A program made the translations under genes and the position numbers. Below are positions 45,601 through 56,924 of a stretch of DNA of 64,000 nt, in pieces. The notes under the pieces were generated by a model, which was not told the DNA's origin, searched no databases, and saw only the letters and a list, made by a program, of their open reading frames with translations. Every line of letters begins with the position of its first letter. Within the stretch, counting starts at the first letter, position 1. The stretch comes from Paroedura picta (taxonomy: Eukaryota; Chordata; Lepidosauria; Squamata; Gekkonidae): contig NC_135381.1 in assembly GCF_049243985.1 (NCBI RefSeq), positions 19,393,345 through 19,457,344 of the forward strand, written 5' to 3'.

Positions 45601-48600
45601 CTATGAGAGAGAGAGAGAGAAACATCACAGCGATGATAGTCATCCCAAGGCTACCCCTACCTGGAACAGCTCACTGACACAAAGACCAATACGACTTAAA
45701 TGGCACACACCTCCTCTGGAAACACCTGAGAGGATGAAATGGCGAGAAGAAAAGCCTTTTTTGAGCTCTTCAGAAGAAAACTCCAGGCAACTTCACAAGT
45801 TGCCAAGAAGCAGGAAATGAGGAAAAATCACTTTTTGGGAAAACATGCAAATAGAGAACGGCTGCATCTTCTCCACGCACAGGTGCACAACCCATAGATG
45901 CTCCCTTTCAATGTTGCCCTAGAACAGGGGTAGTCAACCTGTGGTCCTCCAGATGTCCATGGACTACAATTCCCATGAGCCCCTGCCAGCAAACGCTGGC
46001 AGGGGCTCCTGGGAATTGTAGTCCATGGACATCTGGAGGACCACAGGTTGACTACTCCTTCCCTAGAAGGATAAAGAGGAGCACAGCTTCTTTGCAATCC
46101 GTTTTGTGCAGTCACCATGCCCAGGTAATCCTCTAAAAAAAGATGACCAATTAGTACAGGCAAAAGTGGCACACGCAACAATTCCATCAGACGAGACAGG
46201 CAAGACCTTGACTAATGGACTTTCTAATGATCTCCACCCAGATAGAAAAAACACGTCTTAGTACCAGTGGGAAACTCCTAGATCAGTCTTGATCACACAC
46301 CCCAAAGAGGGAAATAAAATGCCCAGTAGTTGTTCACACACTCCATACTTTGGCATGGAGAGATGCCCATCTTACTGTGTCCTACCGCTGAAGGTGCCAG
46401 TCACAATTACTGGTGAAATATTGGGGACTAAAACGACTAGACTACAGCCACACAACTTGGAATACCCATAACTGAGTGCGGCCACATAGCCCGGAATATG
46501 CACAACAGAAATATCTATACTGCTGGGGCAACTGTAAGACACACCTCCTCTAACCTGGAGTTCAGAGCTGAAGTCAGCCACCCAGCAGAAGCAGTGCTTG
46601 GTCCTAGAGAGAATGCTATTATTCATTTGTTTATATCTTGTCTTTCACAAAACCAACAGAACAGTAACACCAGCATGATGTGCATCACACTCCTGCTAAC
46701 TGTTATGCAGAAGTGCTGGAACTTTCAGAACATGTTCCTTATTGGCTGGTGAAAATAATAGTAGCCAATTTCCCATCAAACATTCTGTTTTCTCTCACCA
46801 TCCGGCTGCCTGTATTCCCATCACCCTGCATCTTTACAGACAGATTCATGCTGAACTCTGATTAGAGGGCAGCAAACTTGCCAGCCATCCTGGAGTTCCA
46901 CAAGCAGCCAGCGTAAGCATGGAGGCAGCGGGAATAGTGGCACAAAGGGAGGCTTACCTGCCTGGAGTGTCCTGGAAAAGAGAACAGGACTTCCCAGAAA
47001 CACCAAAGTGAGGGCAACGTAGGTAGCAGCATAACGAAGGACATCCATGACTTGTGCCAGTGGCCGGGGGGAGCCGCAGCTGGGATGATAGGAGTTGAGA
47101 AGACAATTATAAAAATGGAAACAGGTTATGTGGGATATGCCTTTCACACAAGCCTGCACTTATTGTAAGGTTTTGACCCAGCAGGCTGCAAGACACTTGT
47201 GTGGAAAGAGGCAGAGTGTGCTCCAGAAGGGTCATCTCCCAAGAGCCTACAGCAGGGGTAGTCAAACTGCGGCCCTCCAGATGTTTGTGGACTACAATTC
47301 CCAGGAGCCTCTGCCAGGATTCGCTGGCAGGGGCTCCTGGGAATTGTAGTCCACGGACATCTGGAGGGCCGCAGTTTGACTACCCCTGGCCTACAGAGAT
47401 GCCTTCATGTAGCTGACAAAATTGCCGCTCTCAGCTTTGGAGATGTGCTCAGATCTCTGAGATGGAACCTTCTGAAGCTCAGCTCCAGCTGGGGAGGAGG
47501 GTCATCTCTCAAGAGCTACAGACCCTGAAATGTGGAGGAGCAGGTACTGCAGCACTGGAGGCTTCAGGTAGCAACCAAACCTGGCCAGGGGCGTTCAGAG
47601 TTGTGAGGAAAGGAATGACTTTCCTAGCTTCATGTCTAGCTTCATGTCAGCTGGCTGGAAGACAGTTTTTAAGTGGCTCAGACACACTCTTGAACAGTGT
47701 GTAAGAATCAAGTTGCAAAGTGCATTGATGGCGGATTGAAAGTGCATTATTTAGTGTGTGTGGAAGCATGCTTTATGCGGAAGTTCACACAGGTCAGTCC
47801 TGTCATTTTGTCAATCCTGGAACTCCTTGTGGTGAATTCCCCTCACACACTCTTCCTGGTTATTTCAAAATGTTTTCCTCCCCTATGAACTTTGGAGAGA
47901 GAGGAAGGGTGACTTAATCACTTGCTCACCTCCCTTCAAATGCTAATTGGCCTAGCCAGGAGGCAGGTACCTGGAAGGAGGTTGGGAAAGCTTCTGCTTT
48001 CCAGAATCCCCTAAAACACAATGGTGCTTCCTGTGGAAGGGGCTGGGACTTCTTGTTCCCAGCAGAACAAGAAGAGTTGGTTGTTATATGCCGCTTTTCC
48101 CTACCCGAAGGAGGCTCAAAGTGGCTTACAGTCGCCTTTCCTCTCTCCACAACAGACACCCTGTGAGGTGGGTCAGGCTGAGAGAGCCCTGATATCACAG
48201 TTTTATCAGTGTCATGGTGAGCCCAAGGCCACCCAGCTGGTTGCATGTGGGGGAGTGCAGAATCGAACCTGGCATGCCAGATTAGAAGTCCGCACTCCTA
48301 ACCACTACACCAAACTGGCTCTCAACACAGCATCCTTGAAGCCACACAGCACTGGCAACTTGAAAGAGAATACTCCTTCCTGACTCCCCCCCTCACCCCA
48401 TTAAACTGGCAGTTCTTAGAAGAAACTTGAAATGCCCTTCCTATCCATCCAACCTGACGCCAGCTTGCCAATAAAAGGTAAAGGTATCCCCCGTGCAAGC
48501 ACAGAGTCATGTCTGACTCTTGGGGTGATGACCTTTAGCGTTTTCATGGCAGACTCAATACGGGGTGGTTTGCCAGTGCCTTCCCCAGTCATTACCGTTT

Positions 48601-51600
48601 ACCCCTCAGCAAGCTGGGTACTCATTTTACCGATCTCAGAAGGGTGGAAGGCTGAGTCAACCTTGAGCCGGCTGCTGGGATTGAACTCCCAGCCTCATGG
48701 GCAGAGCTTTCAGACTGCATATCTGCTGCCTTAACACTCTGCGCCACAAGAGGCTCATAGCTTGCCAATAGCATTATTGCTATTATTGTTTTCCAGGGCA
48801 TTCCCTTTGATACCTTGAATCCTGGGACATCCTAGATAAATCACCCTTTTGGTTCCATATCAGAGTGTCTGCACCCTTTTTCTAAAGCTTACTTTTTGCC
48901 TATGTGACTTTTACAACATATCTGGCTAAAGAAAGGGTGCAAAAACCCTTCCTAGTAGCCCCCTGTGTGGTCACTCACTCGCCCTCCTCTAGCAACGCCC
49001 GACTTCTCCATCTGAGCAAGATAGGTAATTGTATGACTTTTGCTGCCCCTTTCCCCCTCAGAACTTAGCGATATCTAATTGCTTTCTGCTGTAATTGTTA
49101 GTGTTGTTCTGTGTCTTATTTCTTAAATAAAGTATACACCTTATTATTAAACAGTATTTGTTGTCTCCCATGGATTCCTCCAAGGATTAATCACCTTGTT
49201 AACTGTGAAGACAAGATTTCGCTACTTATCCCTTGTGCATAGCTACATTCCCCAATTTTGATCAGAGCATAAGGGATAAATTAAGCATTTCGCTTAACAA
49301 TCAGACCCATGGTCCATCTAATCCAGTATCTTATCTGAGGACATGTCTAGATTCAACTGAGTAGCTGTGTTGGTCTGAAGTAGCACAACAAAATCGGAGT
49401 CCAGTGGCACCTTTAAGACCAACAAAGATTTATTCAAGGTGTGAGCTTTCGAGTGCAAGCACCCAACATGTCTGCCTATTGAGGGTTCACGCTTTGTGAA
49501 GAAGCAGGCACAAACGTTCACAACAGTTTAAGCTGGAATAAATAATGGGCCAAATCTTGCCTCTCTAGCCTGAGCTGTCCACACGCATGCAGCAAGAGTG
49601 CTAAAATACTAATCTAACTTGTGTTCTTATTTTATTCTTTCACAATTAATCGACACCAATGAAAACGGACACAAAGAGCAGCAGTGGTCGCAAACTTGTT
49701 TATGTACTGCAGGCAGGTTAAACATTCTTCTGTTCTTGTCTGGCAGATGACCAGGCTAGGAACTTTCTCCCTGAGGCACTACTTTTCTGAGCCAAGGGCA
49801 GGAGATTAATTTGCATGGAGGAACAGTCAATCCTAAAAGAAGTAGTGCAGTCCAGAGATATGTCTAGCATGGGTAGTCAAACTGCCGCCCTCCAGATGTC
49901 CATGGACTACAATTCCCAGGAGCCCCTGCCAGCATTTGCCAGCATTTGCTGGCAGGGGCTCCTGGGAATTGTAGTCCATGGACATCTGGAGGGCCGCAGT
50001 TTGACTACCCCTGGTCTAGCACCTGCTTGTAAAAAACAGGACACATCTTTGCCTCGCCCCCTTGCCAGGCCCAGTTTATCCATGCAGCACATTTAGCAGG
50101 TGCTACGGGCCCCACACCTCCAGGGCCACCACAAGATGCCTCCCCCACCATGGATCAGGGCTGTAGCCTCTCTCCTCCCCCCTTTTCCCTCTCTAAGAGC
50201 ACTCAGAGGGACACCCCTTTCCACTGCCGCATTGTACTCTGCTGGGTCCTGCAAATCCTTAAACTGGCTCTGGGGTCATGGGCCCCGCAAATCCTTAAGC
50301 TACTCCTGCCCCTCCTGCAGAGTTTCTTCTCAACCTTGTGCAACTTCTTGCAGAGATGAGGCATCCAGTCCAACAAGTTTTCTCTTTGGTTCAGTACTAC
50401 AGCCACCAAGCACCTTCTCCCTCCAGTCACATTTTGTTAATTGCTGCTTGTTTATACTCTCGGGTTACCCCACACCACCTTTGTGGAATCTGCTTGTCCG
50501 TTTTTATGAAGAGGGGGGAAAGAGGACAAATGCTTACCAAGCATCTTCAGGAGCCACCAGCAGTTGAATGCCTGGAAGACAGTGAGTAGCTGGCACGCCC
50601 CAGCAAAACAGGTAGTAGATGGCCAAGGACCTTGGTAAGAACATAAGGAAAGGCCGAAGATGTCAGAGTGAAAATCCAGCTATTCTAGTAGGACATCAAC
50701 CCATACAGCTGATATATACCAGTTCAGAGCATGGACATGTTTCAAGCTGAAGGCTTTCACACCCCCTATTTCTTGATCCTTACCAAGGGGTACGCCTGAG
50801 TTCTTCTGTATGCAAACTGGATATCATACCACACTAAGCCTTGGCCCCTATGCTATTTCCAACAGTGGCATCCTCAGGGAAGTCTGCAAGAAGAGCTGCT
50901 TCTGCACATGGATGATTCTCCATGTGCCTTTCATTGCTGTTGCAAAAACAGACATTCATAGTAGCAAATGAGCATTCACACAAACACACTCCCTGCGCTT
51001 TCCTTGCTGCTGCCATACTGTCTGTCACCACCAGAGGGCTCCTGTAGGCTTTTTTGTTGTTCAATCAAGATTGGTGTCCAATAGCGCAGGGGTAGTCAAT
51101 CTGTGGTCCTCCAGATGTCCATGAACTACAATTCCCATGAGCCCCTACCAGCGGCTCATGGGAATTGTAGTCCATGGACATCTGGAGGACCACAGGTTGA
51201 CTACCCCTGCTCTAAAGATCAACCAAAGATCCAGGGTGTAAGCTTCCAAGAACCCTTTAATAATAGCTAAAGCACTGTAGAATCAGAATGTAGGGGCAGA
51301 ACCTGAAAAACCGCACACTTCTCCATCCACACAGTGTCTAAAGCACCTTGACTGCAAGCTTTTCAAAACGATCTATCAAATGAATTGTGGGAAATATCAC
51401 ATCCAAGCGCTGTGTGCTGGAAGCCAAGCATAACATCCATGAAGAAACCGACCTGGATCCGAATGGTGGAAAGAGCTGTGAAGCCACAGCAGACTTATGG
51501 AGACCTCAACAGTTTTCAGCTTGCCATGGGCTGCCTCTACATCACGACCTGGGCTGACCCTGACAAGAGTGGCGTAGTCTGGGCTACCCAGGTCAGTCCT

Positions 51601-52878
51601 ATGTTAGTCATAGCTAAACTGCCCCTGAACATGGAGGCTCCATTTAACTATAGCTATACCTGCGTCCAATTTGTTTCCAGTGGCTCTCATCACACATCAT
51701 GGTGGCCAATAATTATGCATAACATAAGGCAGGCTTATAGTCTTTTAGCCCCCCTAACGACAGCTCCCCCTTCTAGGCTCTCAAGTTGCAGAGATCAAGA
51801 CCAGGAATCGTCATGGATGGCCCACCACAAATCGCCCGCAAAATGTGGCATTTCCAGTTTCCTGCTATCTTGCTCCTTGCTGACCTCTAGAAATCTGAAT
51901 AGTGGAAACTCCAGCTTCCTTACCTGTGGCCTCTCGGGTTGCGCAACAGCAGAGAAGCCTCCAGCGAGTAGCAGAAGAAGGCCCAAAAGTGGAAAGCAAA
52001 CCAGTACTGCACCCAGGTCTGTTGGGGAAGAAATCATCAAGGCGAGAGAGCAAGCCCCCCTTCCCTCCCGCCCACATTTACGCGGCACTCATGGTGCACA
52101 AGCGGCCTACAAACAAGCCACTGCAATTGCCGCTGTAGAGAGGAGCAACCCTGGTGGTGCGCCCGTGCAGAGAGGCGCTGCGCTTACCGAGATCCCGACG
52201 CAGAGCAGAGAGGCAACGCCCGGGCCAGGAGGCACCGCCAGCCACAGCCCCGAGCGGGCGAGGATTCCTAAGGGAGAGCCACACGGTTAGGGCTTTGGAT
52301 CCCCCGCCGCTGGGGAGCGAGAGCCGCCTTGGGAGCCCCGCGCGAGGCGGCTAAGATCCCGGCTCCCTTCCGCCGGATCTCAGCGCAGCTGGGACTCCCC
52401 CAGTCCGTACGGCCATCGTTCGTGGGCTTCCCCTGAGGCTCAAGCCTGTCTACACGTGGCCCCTCCAACCTCCGCGGGGCTGCCGCCTGCCTTCCCCTTG
52501 GCCCACGGGGTTGGGCTGTGGCCCACCAAGGGGAACTTGCGCCCCACCGCGCAGAGTCCCGGAAAGGGCCCGCCACTGGCGCTGGGGAGCTGCCGACGGC
52601 TCGCTCGGGGGGCGCTTCAGCCGCTCACCCGCAGTGCCGAGGCAATTGGCGGCGAGGCCAGCCGTCCGGAGCGCCCTGGCCGCGGTAGGCGGGCAGATGG
52701 CCGGGCGGCAGGAGGAGGCCCGTCGGCGCCTGCAGAGCGCATTCAGCCCCGCCGCCCCGCACAGGCCCAGCGCGGCGCTGCCCAAGCACAGCCAATCCCA
52801 GAGGAACGGCTGGAAAGCTTGCAGCGTATCCATCCTGGACGGCGCGCAGCAAAAGAGTTGCGCCCGCGGGGAGGCCAT
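42673..52878 (-). CDS. GPR143-like (OA1-like) seven-transmembrane receptor, complete, 8 exons
   Basis: Minus-strand exons, in transcript order: 52878-52629, 52267-52188, 52018-51924, 50630-50538, 47079-46958, 45600-45492, 43778-43664, 42972-42673. Every junction has AG/GT borders and the phases join to 387 residues plus stop (human GPR143 is about 404-424). The start MASPRAQLFCC resembles MASPRLGTFCC of human GPR143. Further matches: FQPFLWDWLCLGSAAL in TM1, TWVQYWFAFHFWAFFCYSLE in TM3 (residues 111-130), LFCWGVPATHCLPG in TM4, GMYTARERSQEMQLRRRF before TM6, FFVCWTANVLHEILL in TM6, and AILNPLSGFLLMLAF in TM7 (from residue 289). GPR143 is a melanosomal/endolysosomal receptor of pigment cells. 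Similarity to human is roughly one third by eye, too low for the orthologue, so I infer a paralogue. Two donors are weak (GTATAA after exon 6, GTGGGT after exon 7). No inactivating change is seen. Confidence 0.88.
43896..44140 (-). mobile_element. Non-autonomous hAT MITE-B
   Basis: Right end GGTTGAGAAAGCCTG and left end CAGGCTTTGCAAAACC pair as inverted ends. Shares TAAGGCCCCTCCCCTT-like and GGCCCATCATTGGCC blocks and an AT repeat with 58244-58735 and 60712-61208. Lies in the GPR143-like intron 7 and ends region. Confidence 0.7.
44374..44700. mobile_element. Non-autonomous hAT MITE-C
   Basis: Ends CAGTGGTCCCCAACC and GGTTGGGGATCGCTA with an exact 8-bp duplication CTCTAGTG. Internal short repeats of ACCGGGGACCACTC. 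No coding region. In GPR143-like intron 6. Confidence 0.88.
45055..45255. mobile_element. Foldback retroelement repeat: two inverted units
   Basis: Left unit GAGTCCAGGGGCACCTTTAA to a hairpin read on the minus strand as CTGAGGA-A-GTGTG-CCTG-CACAC-AAAA; right unit inverse, ending TTCAGACCAACATGGCTACC. In GPR143-like intron 6. Confidence 0.75.
45925..46060. mobile_element. hAT MITE-A copy 11
   Basis: Palindrome with exact 8-bp duplication CCCTAGAA. In GPR143-like intron 5. Confidence 0.95.
46075..46945 (-). other. GPR143-like intron 5, remainder
   Basis: Nothing recognised beside MITE-A copy 11 to its left. Confidence 0.5.
47253..47388. mobile_element. hAT MITE-A copy 12
   Basis: Palindrome with exact 8-bp duplication GCCTACAG. 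Both arms carry CCAGGAGCC / GGCTCCTGG instead of the common CCATGAGCC. Confidence 0.95.
48069..48322 (-). mobile_element. tRNA-derived SINE, family 2, antisense
   Basis: Full-length, very similar to 24637-24907 (head GGTGTAGTGGTTAGGAG; B-box-like CAGGTTCGATTCTGC). Confidence 0.88.
48474..48756 (-). mobile_element. Sauria-type SINE, full length, antisense
   Basis: Minus strand has the tRNA-like head, B box GGGAGTTCAATCCC, body and the Bov-B-like tail ending ATACCTTTACCTTT. Confidence 0.9.
48780..49290. other. GPR143-like intron 4, part; nothing recognised
   Basis: T-rich sequence without exon or repeat. Confidence 0.45.
49350..49470 (+). mobile_element. Foldback retroelement repeat, single unit
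   Basis: GAGTAGCTGTGTTGGTCTGA to AAGATTTATTCAAGGTGTGA, ending at the hairpin (minus strand GGGTG-CTTG-CACTC-GAAA). Confidence 0.8.
49870..50013. mobile_element. hAT MITE-A copy 13
   Basis: Palindrome whose left tip has lost a few bases. Exact 8-bp duplication GTCTAGCA. The centre is duplicated (CATTTGCCAGCATTTGC). Confidence 0.93.
51087..51209. mobile_element. hAT MITE-A copy 14
   Basis: Palindrome of the AACCTGTGGTCC sub-type with a short centre. Target duplication not preserved (AATAGCG left, CTCTAAAG right). Confidence 0.88.
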
Positions 52879-53110
52879 GTGGCCGAAAAGCCGCGCAAGG
52901 CCGGTCTTAGCAGCGTCCCGGGAAGGCCGCGAGGAAGCGCCGAAAGCTCGCGTGCATCGGCTGTAGTGCTCGGGCCCGCCCGCGTCTGAAATGCGTGCTT
53001 CGAAGGCTCCCGCGCTCTTTTAAAGAAAGAAACTCCCTTCCGAGAGACCGTGTTGGGATCAAAGGCCTGCAGAGCGCTAGGACGGGCGCGTTCGAGATGC
53101 CGTCATTGTT
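52440..53110. promoter_or_regulatory. CpG-rich promoter region of the GPR143-like gene
   Basis: High GC and frequent CG cover exon 1 and its upstream flank. A TATA-like TTTAAAA lies on the minus strand at 53018-53024, about 140 bases before the start codon. A CATGTG E-box (minus strand, 53200-53205) lies just outside and could be an MITF-type M-box, but one 6-base match is weak. The transcription start is not defined. Confidence 0.5.
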
Positions 53111-53359
53111 GCTCCCTGGATCTGAAGGTGGGATGCGTGGTTCTTCGCCCCTCTGTTTGATCATCACAACAGCCCTGTGAGGGTTTGGGCTGGCAGGGCC
53201 ACATGGTCTCAGGAAGCCTCTGGGCTATCCTCTGCAGATTCTGTGTCATCAAGACAAGCTGGTGGATTTATAATTAAATAAAATACATGCAACATAAAAG
53301 CAATTGAAAATAGGGCAGGAAGAAGGGAATGTCAAATGAAACAACATGAGGTGACTCTG

Positions 53360-53470
53360 TCTGGAGAGAGTGTGTCACTGTGGGTGGGCTGGTAGTTGTG
53401 GATTTCCTGCATTCTTCAGGGGGTTGGACTAGATGACTCCGGAGATCCCTTCCAACCCTGTGATTCTATG
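53360..53470 (+). mobile_element. CR1 LINE 3' tail
   Basis: TTCAGGGGGTTGGACTAGAT and CTTCCAACCCTGTGATTCTA, the CR1 3' end in sense. Confidence 0.85.
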
Positions 53471-53615
53471 TAAGAGAGTTCTGGAATTTTGGTGCTTGGC
53501 CCAGAAGGCCCTCTCCCAGTTTGCCACTTGCCTAATCTCAAGACACTCAAAACAGGGCCTTGGGACTTGATTGCATTAGTTCGGTCGAAGAAGAAACTGC
53601 CTATATGCCTTAGAG

Positions 53616-53690
53616 CAGGGGTAGTCAAACTGCAGCCCTCCAGATGTCCATGGACTACAATTCCCAGAAGCCCCTGCCAGCATTCGAGGA
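53616..53690. mobile_element. hAT MITE-A copy 15, one arm only
   Basis: Left arm and centre (CAGGGGTAGTCAAACTGC to CCCTGCCAGCATTC), right arm absent. Confidence 0.88.
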
Positions 53691-53789
53691 ATGTAGAGGC
53701 TTGGTTAATTGCAGGGGGGTGGGTGGGCAAGTAACTGGTCCCAGGCAGCCTTTCCCATTTGAGAAGTTTGGCACTTAGGAATACTCATT

Positions 53790-54005
53790 TCTTTATTTAG
53801 ATACACTTACCTGTTTTCTTCTTCACTGTAGACCAAAGCAGCTTACAGGATCACTCTTCCCCAGTTTTATCCTTATACTATTCCCCTCCATGTGATGGGT
53901 TAGGGTCAGAAGGAGTCCCAGGCCCAAGGTCATCCGGCAAGTGTCCATGGCAGAGCTGGAATGCAAACCTGGGCCTCTCTTGGTCTGACACTCTTCACCA
54001 CTATG
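53790..54005 (-). mobile_element. MIR/CORE-type SINE, antisense
   Basis: GCCCAAGGTCATCCGGCAAG, GGCAGAGCTGGAATGCAAAC, TGACACTCTTCACCACTATG: the usual order of an old tRNA-derived SINE read antisense. Confidence 0.6.
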
Positions 54006-54019
54006 CCTTGCTGGTGCCT

Positions 54020-54225
54020 GGGTGTAGTAGTTAAGAGTGGCGGCGTCTAATCTGGAGAGCTGGGTTTCATTCCCCCCTCCTCCACATGCAGCCAGCTGGG
54101 TTACCTTCGGCTAGTCACAGTCCTGTTAGAGCTGCCTCACAGTGTGTTGTGCAGAGAGGAAGGCAAGACAATTGTAAGACGCTTTTCACTACTTCGGGTG
54201 GTGAAAAGCAGGGTATCAGCTCTTC
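54020..54225 (+). mobile_element. tRNA-derived SINE, family 2-like, diverged
   Basis: GGTGTAGTAGTTAAGAGTGG, GAGAGCTGGGTTTCATTCCC, CATGCAGCCAGCTGGGTTAC and a GTAAGACGCTTTTCAC tail, in sense. Confidence 0.7.
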
Positions 54226-54479
54226 TCTCCAGCATGCAGGTAAAGGGGTGGTGGTGTTTGAATCTAAATTGTGACTGAAAGATGTGCTTCCTGTATTCTG
54301 AAGCATGACAGTCAGGTGAGATGACACAGTAGTGAGGAGACTGCACTTTGCACATGCTCATGTGTCATTTTCTATATGACTGCATATTTGAGTCTGAATT
54401 TTTGTGGAGTCTGCACAGGGCCGGCTGGCATTGCTGTTCAGGGCAGGAAGACACCTTCTGCAAGCTGAACCCCCAGGAA

Positions 54480-54800
54480 CAAAGAGCAGAATGTCCTACA
54501 GCTCATTGTTGCCAATTTGGTAGTCATTTTACAGATAAAATTGCCTGCATCAAATCCAGCTCAGGCTCCATTAATGGCGGCAGCAGCAGTAATGCGCCTG
54601 AGGTTTCTGCTTTCAAGGTTCTTGGGGGTACTTTTCAGTTCATTCAGCTAGGGGAGATGCGAAATCTACCCCCTGTCCGTAGTCCCGCGCCCTTCAAGGC
54701 TAAGGGCTGGCAAATTGGATGATGCGGAGTATTAATCATTCCCCGCAGGAAGCCACGGTGCCTGCCGTGTTAAAAGAGCTTATATTCAGATCCCTCCTGA
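54480..54800 (+). mobile_element. L2 LINE ORF2 fragment, sense
   Basis: FGSHFTDKIACIKSS followed by FQFIQLGEMRN and, after a gap and frame change, EATVPAVLKELIFRSLLKKL matches the region just before the L2 reverse-transcriptase core. Inactive. Confidence 0.7.
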
Positions 54801-54849
54801 AGAAACTGTAATTAGTTAACATGGAGCTAAAGAGTTATAGACTCTTTCT

Positions 54850-56900
54850 TTTCGGCAGAAGGGGGGAAGGGAGAGGTGTTGGAAAGAGTAGGGCCTCAGG
54901 CAGCCACTCTTAGATGAAATCAAGTATTAGGGCTGCTTCCACGTGGGGGAGAGCGCAATTGCTCATGTGAATGCAGAGGCACTTCCAGAGGCGAAGGGGC
55001 ACCTACCTTGGCACTTTTCTGGTTTTCCTTCCCTTCCCACTCACACCTGCCTTTCCCCTTTCCGTCTTTCCTGTTCCTGGAGGCACTTTCATTCACTTAA
55101 AAAAAATGTCTCTGCTAATACCTACTATCAATTTTTTTAATGGCAAAAAAGTCCTCCAGCAGCAGGGAAAAATGGGGATGGGGGAAGGAGAATGTTCCTG
55201 GATGTGGACAGAGTGGTCAGGAAACCTGCATCTTTCCATCCACATGGGGGCTAATCCATTCTTATGCCACCGTTTCTGGAAAGGTCAGAGCCAAGTCACT
55301 TCCAGAAACACCAGAGCAAAGGAGGGGAAACTGAGCAAGGAGAATGGGAGGAGGGTGATGTCAATACTTTGGGAGTAAAAAGCAACCCTGAAATTTCTTT
55401 AGCAGATCCTCAGTGTGGAAGAAGCTAAGATCCTTTTCATTGTGGATTCACTTCTGATTATGGCACAGAAAATGGACCGGTTGCCCTTAGATGACTTGTC
55501 AGTGAGCCAGCAGGAGGCATTGGTCCTTCTGGATGCCCTGGTAGTAGCTTGGCAGGAAGGGATTGGTTTAGGATACTGCAGCTAGATTGGTTTAGGATAC
55601 CCAGGTTTAGGATTGGTTTAGGATACCCAGCTAGATCCCAAGGGCCAGTTGCAGGAGGCTGCTCAGTTGGGCTCCCCATCACCCCCAGATTCTAGACTTG
55701 CTGGTTAATGAGAGACTTGCCCTTTCTACATTGGGCTTAGCACACTTTCAATGTAATCAATTACTGCTGGGATAATTAAATTTAATGCAGTAATTTATTT
55801 TCTAAATGTCTCTAATTGCTTCTGAATGGTAAGGAAACAGGCTTTGGTGCTGTGGCCACCTGGGGGAACCGACTCCCCTCTACCCGTAGTGTCATGCCTC
55901 CCTGGGGGCTTGGAGCCAGACAGGAGATGCTTCCCCAGCTGGACATGGAAGGTTCTGCAAGTTGAACGCACAGGGCTGGGGGGGCTGGCAGAAGATGAGT
56001 CATCCTGGCAGCCAACAGACCACATGGGCCTGGAAGCCCACCAGGGGGGTGATGGATGTTGCACTGAATGTGGCCTAGGGGTGCCCTGGATTTACAGCTC
56101 ATTTCCAGGTGGCAGAGATCAGTTCCCCTGGAGAAATGGCTACTTTGAAGGGGGGGGACTCTACAGTATTTTACTGCACTGAGGTCCCTCCTTGTCCCAG
56201 ATCCTGCCCACTCGGCTCCACCTCCAAAGTCTCCAGGTATTTCCAGACCCACAGCTGGCACCCCTAACACACGGCTGCTAGGAAAGCCTAAACTTGTAAT
56301 GTTTTGATAAAAAGGCATACTTCTTGGCCTCCTGGGTGCTAAGGGAAAGGTGACTGCATGGCCAGCTTTTGCTTTCTGGCCCTGGTTGACAGATTCTGGC
56401 ACCCTGGAATTCCTCAGAAGCTGAACCATCTTCTCCGAAAGGTGCTCAGCACAAAATTGGCATATTCCCCTTTAGCAATGCCCTGTCTCAAGGCAGTGTG
56501 GCAGGTGTCCTTTTCAAGCGGAAGCAACAGGGAGGCCAACCTGGCCAGGGCCCCACCTGAAAGAGCATGAGCAGAAGCACAGGGCAGATGAGCAAGGCAG
56601 AAAGAGGTCCCTGCCAGGAGCCAGTTGGGAAGTCAAGGCAGTCTGCTGCTTTGTGCTCACAATTAGTAATGCATTTCTCTCTCTCTCTCTCTGTCCCACT
56701 CATCTTCAGTGTTGCGAGGAGGAGGTTTTACTGGGTAGTATATGAAGGGGAGGCCCAAGAGAAAGGAGCCCATCTCTTCGTTCAGCTTCACGTGCAGCAA
56801 TTTTCCTCTCGGGAAACATATGCACAAGAGAAGCAGGCACAGATGTCTTCTTTGACTGCGTTAGAAGGCTCATAGGGGACTGTCTTCAAAGGAGAGGCTT
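54850..56900. other. Intergenic, nothing recognised
   Basis: No gene supported. A CT-repeat lies near 56676-56690 and a small tandem repeat at 55557-55636. Confidence 0.45.
55557..55636 (+). repeat. Short tandem repeat of about 25 bp, three copies
   Basis: The unit GATTGGTTTAGGATAC recurs three times, with CAGCTAGATT or CAGGTTTAG between units. Confidence 0.85.
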
Positions 56901-56924
56901 TCATTAAAAGGATTGCCAAAACTG

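Noticed and set aside
51400-51600. Plus-strand exon ending before a GTCAGT donor-like site
   Set aside because: The translation matches nothing I recognise and has no partner exons.
51385-52290. 301-residue open frame on the plus strand
   Set aside because: It overlaps exons 2 and 3 of the minus-strand GPR143-like gene, resembles no family I know, and its right part is a GC-rich shadow.
52456-52989. 177-residue open frame on the plus strand
   Set aside because: Antisense of GPR143-like exon 1 in GC-rich DNA, where stop codons are scarce.
55812-56429. 205-residue open frame on the minus strand
   Set aside because: No domain, no splice-supported context, no family match.
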